DNA of 64,000 bases from NCBI RefSeq assembly GCF_900129425.1, contig NZ_LT670817.1:4154001-4218000 (forward strand), in the 5' to 3' direction. This document shows positions 25,542 through 34,284 of the stretch, piece after piece. A model generated the notes under the pieces. That model worked only from the letters and a program-made list of their open reading frames with translations, made no database searches and had not been told where the DNA came from. Within the stretch, counting starts at the first letter, position 1, and each line of letters starts with the position of its first letter. Made by a program: the position numbers and the translations under genes. This stretch comes from Bradyrhizobium erythrophlei. Its GTDB lineage: Bacteria; Pseudomonadota; Alphaproteobacteria; Rhizobiales; Xanthobacteraceae.

Positions 25542-26366
25542 TCAAAGCAACTGCGCTGCACCGCGATAATCGGTAGGGGCCATGCCGACATTGGACGCGA
25601 AGAAGCGCGTGAATGCACTCTGCGAGGAAAAGCCGAGATCGAAGCCGATGTCGGCGACCGGCTTTTCCGTCTTCACCAGGACGTCGATGGCGCGCTCCAT
25701 CAACAGCGTATTCAAATAGAGATTTGGCGTGACGCCGGTTTGGCTGCGGAATAATTTGTAGAAATGCGGGCGCGAAAGTCCGGATTCACGGGCAACGTCG
25801 TCGAGATGGATATCCGCGCCGAGCCCTTCCTGAATGAGGCGGATCGACTTGCGAACGCGGAAATCCGTGACGCCTTCGAGGACGCGACGTTCCGACGCCT
25901 CGCCCGGACGTCGCCAGCTTTCGGCGTAGCAGGTATCGATCAAGCCGCGAAGCTCGCGATCGAGTTCGTTGAGCGTATGCGCGGAGTAGATCATCGCTGC
26001 CGTGTGCCGGATCTGGCGGTCGATCGTCGAGGTCCGGGAGGTCAGTTGACGGCCGAAGCGAAGGCGCGCGGCGTCGCTCGGGGCCCCCGGCGTGAACCAT
26101 TCCGGGTTGACGTAAAGAACCAGGAAAAGCGCGCCCTGGTCCAGGTCGCTGGGGACGAAATTGTGGGGCTCCCAGGGGCAGACGGCGACGAAGGAAGATG
26201 CGTTCAACGGGCAGAATTTATCGCCGACGGTTATGCTTCCGTCCGAGCCGCCCAGATGGAAAATTAGATGTCCTTCGCGATGCGCGTGGACGTTGAAGGG
26301 CCGATTCAGTTGATAAATCGTGGCGCGACCGAAGCAGCCATGAAACACGGCGATCGCCCTGCTCAT
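25542..26366 (-). CDS. AraC-family transcriptional regulator
   Basis: A 274-residue regulator with an N-terminal cupin sensor (HREGHLIFHLGG, residues about 28-39, with PWEPHNFVP) and two C-terminal helix-turn-helix motifs (LDDVARESGLSRPHFYKLFRSQTG and VADIGFDLGFSSQSAFTRFF). Start 26366 follows GGGGAGGATC. It lies between the solute-binding protein gene and the permeases on the same strand, so it probably controls this locus in response to the imported compound. Confidence 0.92.
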   Translation of the reverse strand: MSRAIAVFHGCFGRATIYQLNRPFNVHAHREGHLIFHLGGSDGSITVGDKFCPLNASSFVAVCPWEPHNFVPSDLDQGALFLVLYVNPEWFTPGAPSDAARLRFGRQLTSRTSTIDRQIRHTAAMIYSAHTLNELDRELRGLIDTCYAESWRRPGEASERRVLEGVTDFRVRKSIRLIQEGLGADIHLDDVARESGLSRPHFYKLFRSQTGVTPNLYLNTLLMERAIDVLVKTEKPVADIGFDLGFSSQSAFTRFFASNVGMAPTDYRGAAQLL

Positions 26367-26532
26367 ATGGATCCTCCCCGAGTTTTCGCTTTTTTCTTAG
26401 GCGTAGGTTCCACAAACCGGAGGGACATTGCAAGAGCGCGTTGAGCCGGGGGGCGGTAACAGGTCACCCCCCGCCCGGCTCAGGTTCGTTGTGGCTCGGC
26501 GCATGCGCAGCCGGCGCACTTGGCTTGCGAAG

Positions 26533-27783
26533 TCAGTACTTCTTGCACTCCGGAACAGTGCGGCTTGGCAAACCGATCTTGGCGAAGACCGCCGGATCGT
26601 AGCCCAGCGTCTGGTTGACGTTCGGCACGACCGCGACAACCTTGCTGACCAAATTGCCCTTGCCGTCATCGACGACCTCGGTCACGAAATTCGTGCCGAT
26701 CGCCTGGCGATTGTTGTCGAGCTTGATTTCGCCGTTGGGCGCCTGGATCACCAGCGTGTTGAGCACTTCGCGGAGTTTCCTCTGGCCGTCGCTGAGGTCG
26801 CCATTGACCTTTGCGAGCGCCTCCATCAAGGCCTGCGTGGCGCCATAATAATTGGTCGCGAGCAGGGACGGACTCGGAAAGCGCTTCTCCGGCGGGAACG
26901 CGTCCTGATAGGCCTTCACGAAAGCCTGCCAGCTCGGTGCATCCCACGTATCGCCCTGGCCGCTGGCCGCCACCGTGCCGATCAATGCGTTCTTGGCGTT
27001 GCCCTTGGCCGAAAGGATCGTCTGGTCGACCATGATCGAGCCGCCGATCAGATGCGCCTTGCCGCCCGCCTGCTGATACTGGTTGAGGAAGTTGACGGCG
27101 TCGCCGCCGCCCAGGCCGAGATAGATCGCGTCCACGTCGTCAGGCATCGCGGCGATGACCGAGGCGAAATCCTTGGTGCCAAGCGGCACCCACTGGCGAT
27201 TGGTGACCTGGCCGCCGGCGGCGCAGTATTCAAGCACGAGGCCGAAAACCTGGGTGTAGACGAAGGAATAGTCCTCACCGACCGTGGCGATCTTCTTATA
27301 GCCCTTGGTCTTGTAGATGTAGTTTCCGAGGCCCGCCTGCCACTGCGCGCCGTCCATGTTGAAACGGTAGAAGTTGGGGGCCGGATCGACGTAAGTCGTT
27401 TCCTGGGCACCCGAGCCGCCGTTGATGAACGTGATCTCGGGATGCGTCTTGGCGAAATTCTTGACCGCGATGCCTTCGTCGCCGGACAGCGGCGAGATCA
27501 TCAGCTGGACCTTGTCCTGTTCGATCAGCTTGCGTGCGGCGCGCACCGCCGAGTCGGGCGTGGCGTCGGTCGAGGCGATGATGAATTCCAGTTCCTTGCC
27601 GCCAACCTTGGTGCCGTATTTCTTCAAGGCGGTCTGCAGGCCGCGGATGCCGTCTTCGCCGAGTACCGTGTAGGTGCCTTCCAGGGTCGCCGTGACGCCG
27701 ACCTTGATCTTTTCCTGAGCCTGTGCGCCGTCCGCCAGCATAAGCCAGCCCAGCGCGACGGCGCCGATAGTCCGCATGACCAT
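26533..27783 (-). CDS. Liv-type periplasmic substrate-binding protein
   Basis: A 416-residue periplasmic binding protein (type I fold). The start at 27783 (MVMRTIG) has GGGGAGGAC upstream and gives a signal peptide cleaved after AQA (residue 22); the longer frame from 27840 is hydrophilic and unlikely. The mature part opens IKVGVTATLEGTYTVLGEDG, as in amide/branched-chain-type binders. It is the first gene of the locus and sets substrate specificity; homologues bind amino acids, amides or aromatic acids, so the ligand is open. Confidence 0.92.
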   Translation of the reverse strand: MVMRTIGAVALGWLMLADGAQAQEKIKVGVTATLEGTYTVLGEDGIRGLQTALKKYGTKVGGKELEFIIASTDATPDSAVRAARKLIEQDKVQLMISPLSGDEGIAVKNFAKTHPEITFINGGSGAQETTYVDPAPNFYRFNMDGAQWQAGLGNYIYKTKGYKKIATVGEDYSFVYTQVFGLVLEYCAAGGQVTNRQWVPLGTKDFASVIAAMPDDVDAIYLGLGGGDAVNFLNQYQQAGGKAHLIGGSIMVDQTILSAKGNAKNALIGTVAASGQGDTWDAPSWQAFVKAYQDAFPPEKRFPSPSLLATNYYGATQALMEALAKVNGDLSDGQRKLREVLNTLVIQAPNGEIKLDNNRQAIGTNFVTEVVDDGKGNLVSKVVAVVPNVNQTLGYDPAVFAKIGLPSRTVPECKKY

Positions 27784-28604
27784 TTTGTCCTCCCCGGTCG
27801 ATTGTGTTGCGCGTTCTTTGTGCGCGCAGCGTTTCGCCAATCCGATTTCGGCCTCGACTTCAAATCCGTATGAATTCAGTCGGCCGAGGACAGGAGACTA
27901 GCGGATATCAGGCTGGCGACAGGCCGCGGGCGCACCCGTTCTTGACTTTTAGTCTCATTTTGTCTGCTGCCCCGCAGCATTTCATTCGCGCTCGCAACAT
28001 GCTTACCTGTCTTCAAACGCGGCGTCGAATGTGAGGCGATCTGCCGACATGAAAAAGCGGATCATCTCACGCCACCCCGAAATCATTAGAACTAGGGCGT
28101 GAACCCATAAATCCGGAGTGGTCAGCGGACGTCTGGTTTGGCGCGCATAACGGACTCAAGCGGAGGACCGAACCTACGCCAGGCCTGATCATCCTCGACC
28201 CGAGGAAATCCGCCAACATAACGGAAAGAACAGAGGTACTCGTCGCAGCCGCCCGCGCTGCTCGCGCAATTCGCGGGCGCTACATCATCGAACGCGGCTT
28301 GCGATCTAAAATTGGCCAAGCCGATTGCGGACAAGGTCTCGAATGAGATCGCGATCATGATTCAATTCACGAAGGCGACCTGCTTTGCCAGCGACGACGG
28401 CGGCAAATGCTCACTCCTCTGCGCGTCGGACCTGCGGATAGCCCGTATAGCCTCGTTGGCATCGGAGCAGTGACAAGATAGCGCAGGACAAACCCGAGCC
28501 TTGGTTGTGTAGGCTTACCTTTTAAAGGCGCGGGGGCGACGTTTCTCGGACGACACATCTATCCCCGCAGGTATCAGTCCTAGATCGACAGGGGGGAATG
28601 AGCC
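27784..28604. other. Intergenic region between divergent units
   Basis: About 820 bases between the start of the minus-strand catabolic locus and the plus-strand Crp/Fnr gene. Promoters for both must lie here. The open frame at 28122-28358 (minus) is not convincing. The segment near 28095-28155, GGGCGTGAACCCATAAATCC and on, may belong to a dispersed decayed repeat; I could not confirm that. Confidence 0.45.
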
Positions 28605-29336
28605 GTGCATGCAATCGATCCGGACCCGCGCAGCAATAAGTTGCTGGCGGAACTTCCGCCTCAAGACCTCCAGTTTCTCATTCCACATTTCGTAACAATG
28701 AAATTCGCTCAAGGTACCGTCCTTTGCGAGCCGGGCGTCGATGTCGATCACGTCTATTTCCCGATGTCCGGCGCGGTCTCGCTGTTGGCCGTCATGCGCG
28801 ATGGCAAGGCCATCGAGACCGGCACCGTGGGGTGCGAAGGCGTCGTCGGCCCTATGTGCGGAATTGGCCCCAGTAAATGGCAGGTGAGAGTCATCGCCCA
28901 ACTGCCGATGTTCGCCAGAAAGATCGCCTCAACCGAATTTAGGAAGGCAGTCTCCTCCAGCAAAGTGATTGCCGATCTCTGTCTACGCAGTAACGAAGGT
29001 CTGCTCACACAAGCGCGGATCGGAGCGGCGTGTAATGCGCTGCATCGGTTCGAGGCGAGGTTCTGCCGGTGGCTGTTGCAAACCCGTGACCGAGCCGAGA
29101 GCGACACGATCATGCTCACGCACGAATTTCTCGCTCAGATGCTCGGGGTTCGCCGCACGACGGTCACGGAGACGTCCATTAAAATAGAGGCGGCTGGTGC
29201 AATCGTTTGTTCGCGTGGCCTGATCAAGATCATCGATCTCGAAGCGGTCAAAGCCTTGTCCTGCGAATGCTATGAGACCTTGCGGGGGCAGACCCAAACG
29301 TCGGTACCGCAGCCGTGCTTAAGTGTGGCAGGGTGA
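28605..29336 (+). CDS. Crp/Fnr-family transcriptional regulator
   Basis: A 243-residue regulator with an N-terminal cyclic-nucleotide-binding-like beta-roll (PGVDVDHVYFPMSGAVSLL, about 43-61) and a C-terminal winged helix (TIMLTHEFLAQMLGVRRTTVTE). No FNR-type Cys cluster is present at the N-terminus, so it is not an oxygen-sensing FNR. The start is GTG 28605, with GGGGGGAA 6-7 bases upstream. Monocistronic. Such proteins in this lineage often regulate stress or exopolysaccharide genes; the effector is unknown. Confidence 0.88.
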   Translation: MHAIDPDPRSNKLLAELPPQDLQFLIPHFVTMKFAQGTVLCEPGVDVDHVYFPMSGAVSLLAVMRDGKAIETGTVGCEGVVGPMCGIGPSKWQVRVIAQLPMFARKIASTEFRKAVSSSKVIADLCLRSNEGLLTQARIGAACNALHRFEARFCRWLLQTRDRAESDTIMLTHEFLAQMLGVRRTTVTETSIKIEAAGAIVCSRGLIKIIDLEAVKALSCECYETLRGQTQTSVPQPCLSVAG

Positions 29337-29428
29337 AGTAAGGCGGTATTTTGTTGCCAACCGAGGCGGTTTACTTTGTCGGCCGACCGCGCTTCGCAAT
29401 CGCCGCTGCGCCTGACCGCGCTGCAGTT

Positions 29429-29785
29429 TCAGCCGCCCGCCAAGGACGACCGGGTTTCCGCGCCCGCGACCGCGCCGCTACCGGGTGGCTGGCTGTTGAT
29501 CTGCTGTTTCATGATAGCCGAGGGCTTGAACACCACCACGCGTCGCGGAGAGATCGGCACCTCGATGCCGGTCTTGGGATTGCGCCCGAGACGTCCGCCT
29601 TTTTCGCGTACCATGAATGACCCGAACGAAGACAGCTTCACCGTCTCGCCCTTCTCCAGGCAGTCGGTGATCTCTTGCAAGACCAGTTCAACAAAAGCGG
29701 ATGATTCAGTTCGGGACAGTCCTACCTTCTGGTAGACCGCCTCGTACAGATCGACGCGTGTGACCGCCTCGCTAGTTTTTGGCAT
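29429..29785 (-). CDS. ihfA: Integration host factor alpha subunit
   Basis: A 118-residue DNA-bending protein. The segment DLYEAVYQKVGLSRTESS (12-29), ETVKLSSFGSF and the DNA-minor-groove arm GRNPKTGIEVPISPRRVV are the HU/IHF family signature, and the TRVDL/AVYQ start is the alpha type. It may start at 29785 (MPKTSE) or 5 codons earlier at 29800; a GGGGGG stands before both. The C-terminal tail after KPS is longer than usual (about 25 residues, Gly/Ser-rich). It may be an accessory ihfA copy; a main chromosomal copy usually sits elsewhere. Confidence 0.88.
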   Translation of the reverse strand: MPKTSEAVTRVDLYEAVYQKVGLSRTESSAFVELVLQEITDCLEKGETVKLSSFGSFMVREKGGRLGRNPKTGIEVPISPRRVVVFKPSAIMKQQINSQPPGSGAVAGAETRSSLAGG

Positions 29786-29800
29786 CGCACGGCCCCCCAT

Positions 29801-30194
29801 TGTGCGCCAAATAATAGAGCCCAACGCAATGTGGTCAACAGTCAGTGCGCGTTCGGGCGCGCTCCGCAAGGCGGGTGCACGGCGCGGGCTGTTCCCCTAG
29901 GCCGTGCCGCTTCCTAAGCTCCAGGTCGATGCGCTTGATCCCGGTGGGCTGCGAGATCGAACCGAGGCCGATCATCTCAACAAATGCCCGGTCTGCGGAG
30001 CGTTGCCCGCATGCGCGATCTAGCCCAAATGCCGGCGCATGTTCACGACGCGGAGATTGAGATCAGCGAGGGTCCGGGGCCGCCGCGGCAAGGCCCGTTG
30101 CATTAGACTTAAAAGCAAAGCCCACCGGTAAACCATCCGGCAACCTATAGATGCTATTATATCACGAATATCTACACACGACTTTAGGTGGCGC
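29801..30194. other. Intergenic stretch without a supported gene
   Basis: Nothing recognisable on either strand. The right end is AT-rich (TATAGATGCTATTATATCACG, near 30147) and probably holds the promoter of the GrlR-like gene. Confidence 0.45.
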
Positions 30195-30647
30195 ATGCTG
30201 CGAAACGGCAGTTATTCTGCTTGGTTTAGAACCCGGCACCAAGAAGGAACTGGCGTTATGCAGGGTGAAGGAACCGGCGTTATTGAGCTCAACGACGGGA
30301 AAGTGGCCGGCGGAGACACCGGGCTCGCCTACACCGGGTCATACGTTGTAGACGGAGATAAATTCACAGCTTTCATTGCCACGGAGCGGCACACGCCGGG
30401 GCAACCATCCGTTTTCGGCATCGGCATCGATGACGTCAATTTGACGCTGACCGGGAAATCCACCCCGACGACGGCATCATGCACTGGAACTGCCAAACAA
30501 GCGCCGGGCCTGGCCTTCGAGGCCACCCTTGTTCGTATAGCAAATCAGCCGAGGGCGCTCCCCAGCGCGCCGACGCGCCCGCGTTCACCGGCCGCCGTGA
30601 TCATCAACCCATCCCAGATCGCGCGCGACGCCCGCTCAAAAAAGTAA
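30195..30647 (+). CDS. GrlR-family regulatory protein
   Basis: A 150-residue protein. Its first 110 residues match the GrlR-like beta-barrel family: LRNGSYSAWF at the start, GTGVIELNDGKVAGGDTG, YTGSYVVDGDKFTAF, and LTGKSTPTTASCTGTAKQAPG then FEATL. GrlR of enterohaemorrhagic E. coli represses a type III secretion activator; in rhizobia such genes are common and their role is unknown. An AGGTGG precedes ATG 30195. The last 40 residues are Pro/Arg-rich. Confidence 0.75.
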   Translation: MLRNGSYSAWFRTRHQEGTGVMQGEGTGVIELNDGKVAGGDTGLAYTGSYVVDGDKFTAFIATERHTPGQPSVFGIGIDDVNLTLTGKSTPTTASCTGTAKQAPGLAFEATLVRIANQPRALPSAPTRPRSPAAVIINPSQIARDARSKK

Positions 30648-31073
30648 GGTCCCCGAGGCCCGACCTACCGGCGCGCGGGGTGCGTCCGCGCCAGCCCGGC
30701 ATCGGATGACCTGCGAAATCGACGATGCCGTCATGTCGCCCGTGATGTTAGCACCCGTCGCAATGTCTGTTTTACCTCCCCGTGAACGGACATGGACTGC
30801 GTGTTCGGCGACGTCGGAAAAGTGCCAATGAACGAACCCGCTCACGCGGGAGGGGCTGGCGGCGCGGTCAGCTCCGTCGTGCGCAAACCTCCATAGCCCT
30901 CGGCGCTCGCGGCGCCACCGCCTGCCATTTCCCGCGGGTTCCTTCATTGAAGGCTTTCGGACGCCGGCCACGGTGCAAGCCGCATCGCTGCGATCGGCCG
31001 GCATCCGAAACCCTCAACAATAGGCGACATCGTTCCGTCACCTCGTCGGCGCGCAGGATCCGGCAGGCACACC
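30648..31073. other. Intergenic stretch without a supported gene
   Basis: No frame carries a recognisable domain. The open frame 30636-31004 (minus) is Arg/Ala-rich and has no start signal. Probably decayed DNA leading into the efflux-pump relic. Confidence 0.4.
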
Positions 31074-31460
31074 TTATTCGTGACCGATGTGAGCGCCTTT
31101 CTCAGCCACCGAGCGTTTCATCAACAGCACGACGGGTGCCAGCACCAGCGTCACCACGGCCAAGATCAAAAACACATCGAGATAGGCAAGTGACGATGCT
31201 TGCTGCTGCCGCAAGTTCTCGAGCGCCTGCCAGGCCAACTGCTCCGCTGCAGATGGGTCACCGGTGTGCTGCAGGAACACTGCGCGAGCCTGATCGAGGA
31301 AGGAAACCACAGCCGCGTTGAAGGAATCGACAAGCCGCAGAACGTGAAATTGGTCACGGCGCTCCTGAATTGTCTGCGCCATCGAGGTCCCCACACTGCC
31401 TCCCTCGTTGCGCAGCAGACTTAGCAAGCCAACGGCCGCCCCACGCAGCAACGGTGGGGT
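31074..31460 (-). pseudogene. C-terminal relic of a DHA2-type (EmrB/QacA) MFS efflux pump
   Basis: About 128 codons in one frame that match the C-terminus of 14-helix multidrug MFS proteins: GLLSLLRNEGGSVGTSMAQT, a conserved motif between late helices; a periplasmic loop with QAWQALENL-like text; and a last helix (FLILAVVTLVLAPVVLLM) with a basic end. The start and first 12 helices are absent, and the upstream frame changes to unrelated sequence. Not functional. Confidence 0.75.
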
Positions 31461-31670
31461 ATAAGCGGTTTGGTCCCGTTTCACCGGAGCCGGATGGTGT
31501 ACGCCATGCCGGCCCCCCTGGCGACACCGGTCACTACCGATCAGATTAAATTCAAGGGATGGCACATTCGTTGGCCTCAGATACAGCGAAGGCGAAGTAG
31601 CCAGCGCGCCGGATGCGCTTTAAGACCTGAGTTGCGATTTTTCGCCCGTTGGGTGTAAGGTGATGTCCCC

Positions 31671-32009
31671 ATGTGGGATGCCGCCAGCGTTGCACTCCTC
31701 AAAAAACTCTGGGCCAGCGGCCACAGCGCCGCGCAGATCGCCACTCGACTAGGGCACAGCCGCAACGCGGTGTGCGCCAAGTTGCTGCGCATGGGCTTGA
31801 AGCGCGGCCACAAGCCGCCCACGGCCAAACCCAAGATCGTGTCGGTGCCGAAGCGAAAGTCAGCGCTCTTGGCGGCCTGTGCTCGCCCGGTTCATAAGGT
31901 TGTGTCTACGCGCAAGTCAGTAGTGAGGCAGCCTAAGGAACTCACCAAGTCACAGTTGAATGCAATGTTGGCTGAGGCCGTCGCTAACACAGCGCGACTG
32001 CTTCGATGA
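31671..32009 (+). CDS. GcrA-like DNA-binding protein (short form)
   Basis: A 112-residue protein. The first 45 residues (SVALLKKLWASGHSAAQIATRLG then HSRNAVCAKLLRMGL) match the helix-turn-helix of GcrA, the alphaproteobacterial cell-cycle regulator that binds promoters with methylated GANTC sites. The remaining C-terminal half is short, basic and lacks the usual sigma-factor-binding tail, so it may be an accessory or decoy protein. The canonical GcrA is about 170 residues. Confidence 0.75.
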   Translation: MWDAASVALLKKLWASGHSAAQIATRLGHSRNAVCAKLLRMGLKRGHKPPTAKPKIVSVPKRKSALLAACARPVHKVVSTRKSVVRQPKELTKSQLNAMLAEAVANTARLLR

Positions 32010-32034
32010 TGCCTTGCCTTGGAGAAGCAACAAC

Positions 32035-32202
32035 ATGACCCCACACATCCGCAAGGAATTTTCCACCAGGTTGATCGACTGGAGTCCCTTCGTGATGGGC
32101 AACACGATGCCGCCCCGAGATCCTGATGAAGACGAAGAGGACGAGGACGAAGAGGACCGCGCCGACGAACCGCCGGTCGTGCGCGAGCCGGACGAAGACT
32201 AG
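32035..32202 (+). CDS. Small acidic protein (55 aa)
   Basis: Starts at ATG 32035 with GGAGAAG 8 bases upstream. After a mixed N-terminus, the second half is highly acidic (PPRDPDEDEEDEDEE, ending VVREPDED). I associate short acidic tails of this kind with small hypothetical proteins of bradyrhizobia, but cannot check. It may be cotranscribed with the GcrA-like gene, which ends 25 bases earlier. Confidence 0.55.
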   Translation: MTPHIRKEFSTRLIDWSPFVMGNTMPPRDPDEDEEDEDEEDRADEPPVVREPDED

Positions 32203-32536
32203 AGCATGATTCCCACGCGCAAAAGCCGCCAAGGTGTCCCTCGACGGCTCGCCGTTGCGTTGCGTTTGCGTGGAGGTTTGCTGCGTCGAGCGGTGTCGAA
32301 CGTAGCCGCGCCTGCCTTGCCATGGGACGCACGGCCTTAATCAGGCGCTGGTGCGTTGCCCAGTGTCGGGGCCAACGATCCCCGATAGCTTGTCATGTGT
32401 CGCTTCATGTGTCGCTGGCGATGATGCTGATCAAGTTAGCTTTGCTGTCCTATCAGCGCTGAACGCAAGCTGTGCCGAGGGACGGTATCGAACACGCGTG
32501 TTCTTCGGCGTGGGGTCTGGCGCTCGATCGGCGTCC

Positions 32537-33178
32537 AAGTTCACCGATGCCGTTGCGAGCCAATTCGATGGCAAGAGGGGCGCCGACCGCGCCAGCGCCC
32601 ACAAGGGCAACCGATTTGGCCGCCAAGCCGGCAATCGCAGGCGCTCGCGAAATCAAATCCCGGTGACCGGCTCGAAGCGTTTTTATGATAAAGGCATCAA
32701 CGCGCCCTGGATCCTTCTTGCTGGGGTAGAACGCATTACGCTTACCTGCGGCAAGAACGAACAACCAAGAATCGCCTTGCTTTCGGAATTGAGTTTCCGT
32801 CGGATACAGAAAAGCATGCAGTTGGCCTCGTTTCGACTGCGCCAAATCGAAACAAGCAGCGGGATTATTTCGTCCTCTCAACAACTCACCAAGTCCAACA
32901 CTTTGATCTTGCGATAGCGGTGTCGGGAGAAGCTCGTTGTCCCGTCGCTCCCAGGAGATCTCCATCTCTTCGACCGCATCGCCCTGCAGTACGCTCGGCA
33001 TAGGACCGTTCCACGCTGCGACTTCTTTGCCGTCGGCGTCGAGGACGCTCTTCACCACGGCACAGAAAACGGGATTGCTCGCGAGCTTCAACCTTCCTGG
33101 AGCTTTCACCTCCAGAAGTGACCAAGCGTCGTTGAGTTGGCCTCCATTCCGCATGGTGGCGGCCGTCGGCCCGTTCAA
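32537..33178 (-). pseudogene. Relic of an E1/ThiF-type adenylyltransferase
   Basis: Minus-strand frame of about 214 codons without a family-type start. The C-terminal part has the Rossmann nucleotide loop SVALVGAGAVGAPLAIELAR, after HRDLISRAPAIAGL, as in ThiF/E1-like enzymes that adenylate ubiquitin-like or CBASS proteins. The catalytic Cys half is missing: after NGIGEL the frame turns into unrelated sequence. The N-terminal part (GQLHAFLYPTETQFRKQGDSW) resembles what stands before ThiF domains in defence-type operons. Both ends are cut. Confidence 0.65.
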
Positions 33179-33196
33179 GCTGCAACGATTGCAGTC

Positions 33197-33540
33197 GTCG
33201 CCAAGGTGGGCAAGGTTTCGCCGCGCACCATATCGAACACCAAGGCACTCAAACGTGACGCTATTCCTACCGTTGTCGATGCTGTCAAACGCGGTGAGGT
33301 CCCGATTGCGCAGGCCGCAGCGTTCGTGAGCAAAACACCGCCGCTGGATCAGGCCCGGATTATTGCCGATCTCGGATCACCTGCCGCCGCCGTGAAGGCT
33401 GCGATAAGGGCGCAGGCGGATCGCGCTACTGTCAAGAAACCGAAGCCATCGCCCGACGTGACGGCTGCGGCGGACCGCGCCGAGGCAAGGGCCAAGCTCG
33501 CGGTCGTTCCCGCCGAGCCGGCTGTCGAGAGGGCAGGGTA
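33197..33540 (+). pseudogene. Relic of a ParB-like / HTH DNA-binding protein
   Basis: Frame from about 33197 (AKVGKVSPRTISNTKALKRDA, then VDAVKRGEVPIAQAAAFVSKTP) is the helix-turn-helix part of ParB-like proteins found on mobile elements. The N-terminal nuclease-like domain is missing and its end is joined directly to the opposite-strand ThiF relic. The 3' end runs into the end of an IS481-like element. A short open frame exists from 33137, but I read it as a truncated gene. Confidence 0.55.
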
Positions 33541-33555
33541 CATCAATTGTCGATC

Positions 33556-33612
33556 TGTACTGGGCGGGTTGCATCATCAATATGTCCGGATTTGATTTAC
33601 GACAGGCACACC
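33556..33612 (+). mobile_element. Right-end relic of an IS481-like element
   Basis: Codons LGGLHHQYVRI and a TGA (33593-33595) followed by TTTACGACAGGCACACC (33596-33612). This equals the end of the intact-looking copy (LGGLHHLSVRV, stop, TTTCCGACAGGCACACC at 38920-38936) with a single mismatch in the terminal repeat. Only the last few dozen bases of the element are left. Confidence 0.75.
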
Positions 33613-33653
33613 CGGCGCAACCCGTCGCCGACGATCGGGCAGGGATATTGCTA

Positions 33654-33884
33654 TCAAGCCCTGCGCTTAACCGGCTTCTTCTTGTGGGAAGTGAGATTCT
33701 TCAAATACACAAGGCCGTCAACCGTGAGCTTGTCGGCATTGTGCTCTCCGCGCTCGGCAAGCGAAGCGATGTACGCCCTAAGTAACGCCCGGCGATTGTT
33801 ATTCTCGGCAATGCCGTGATCGAGAGAGGAGAAGATGCCCCATACCCGGTTGGTCACCCGTTCGACGGTAGTGTCAAGCACCAT
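33654..33884 (-). CDS. Hypothetical protein (76 aa)
   Basis: Starts at 33884 (MVLDTTVERV), with AAGGGGA 8 bases upstream. Composition is natural and the C-terminus is basic (SHKKKPVKRRA). The middle, LRAYIASLAERGEHNADKLTVDG, suggests a helical soluble protein. Family not recognised. The preceding frame on the same strand overlaps it by about 30 bases. Confidence 0.55.
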   Translation of the reverse strand: MVLDTTVERVTNRVWGIFSSLDHGIAENNNRRALLRAYIASLAERGEHNADKLTVDGLVYLKNLTSHKKKPVKRRA

Positions 33885-34141
33885 GAGACATCCCCTTTGG
33901 GGGACCAAACAGCTGAAAAGCCATTTGTTCCAAATGCTAACGCCGACTGAACAGGTTCGTCTTGTTCCATTGCCCTTATTGCGACGTTAGCGAGTTTAAT
34001 TCGATGCGTAACGCCAGACTGCCACGCGATAATTATTGCTCTTCCCATCCACCTCGATTGTGAAACAAGCGCCTGGTAATTCGGTTTCACGCGGGCCACA
34101 AAAGCAATTGCGCCGTCTCTCGACGCCAAGGCCTCAAGCAT
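33854..34141 (-). CDS. Hypothetical protein (about 95 aa)
   Basis: Frame from 34141 (MLEALASRDGAIAFVARVKP, later GRAIIIAWQSG and RIKLANVAIRAMEQD) with a protein-like residue mix and no Arg/Pro excess. No family known and no strong ribosome site. Its end (SPKGDVSWC and on) overlaps the start region of the next gene, so the true C-terminus may be different. Confidence 0.42.
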   Translation of the reverse strand: MLEALASRDGAIAFVARVKPNYQALVSQSRWMGRAIIIAWQSGVTHRIKLANVAIRAMEQDEPVQSALAFGTNGFSAVWSPKGDVSWCLTLPSNG

Positions 34142-34284
34142 CAACTAATTCGCCGCTTAATGGGTGCGGGAGTCGGGATCGTAGGGGTCCGTAACGATGG
34201 ACGCACCTCCCTTCCGATCCGGATTTTGTTATACAGCGTAGGAGCGATAGCCACCGTAGGCGGGTCCGAGATAATCATAGTAGC

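Noticed and set aside
28122..28358. 78-codon minus-strand frame as a gene
   Set aside because: Composition not convincing and no start signal; may lie in a decayed repeat.
30636..31004. 122-codon minus-strand frame
   Set aside because: Arg/Ala/Ser-rich text of non-coding type, without any family resemblance.
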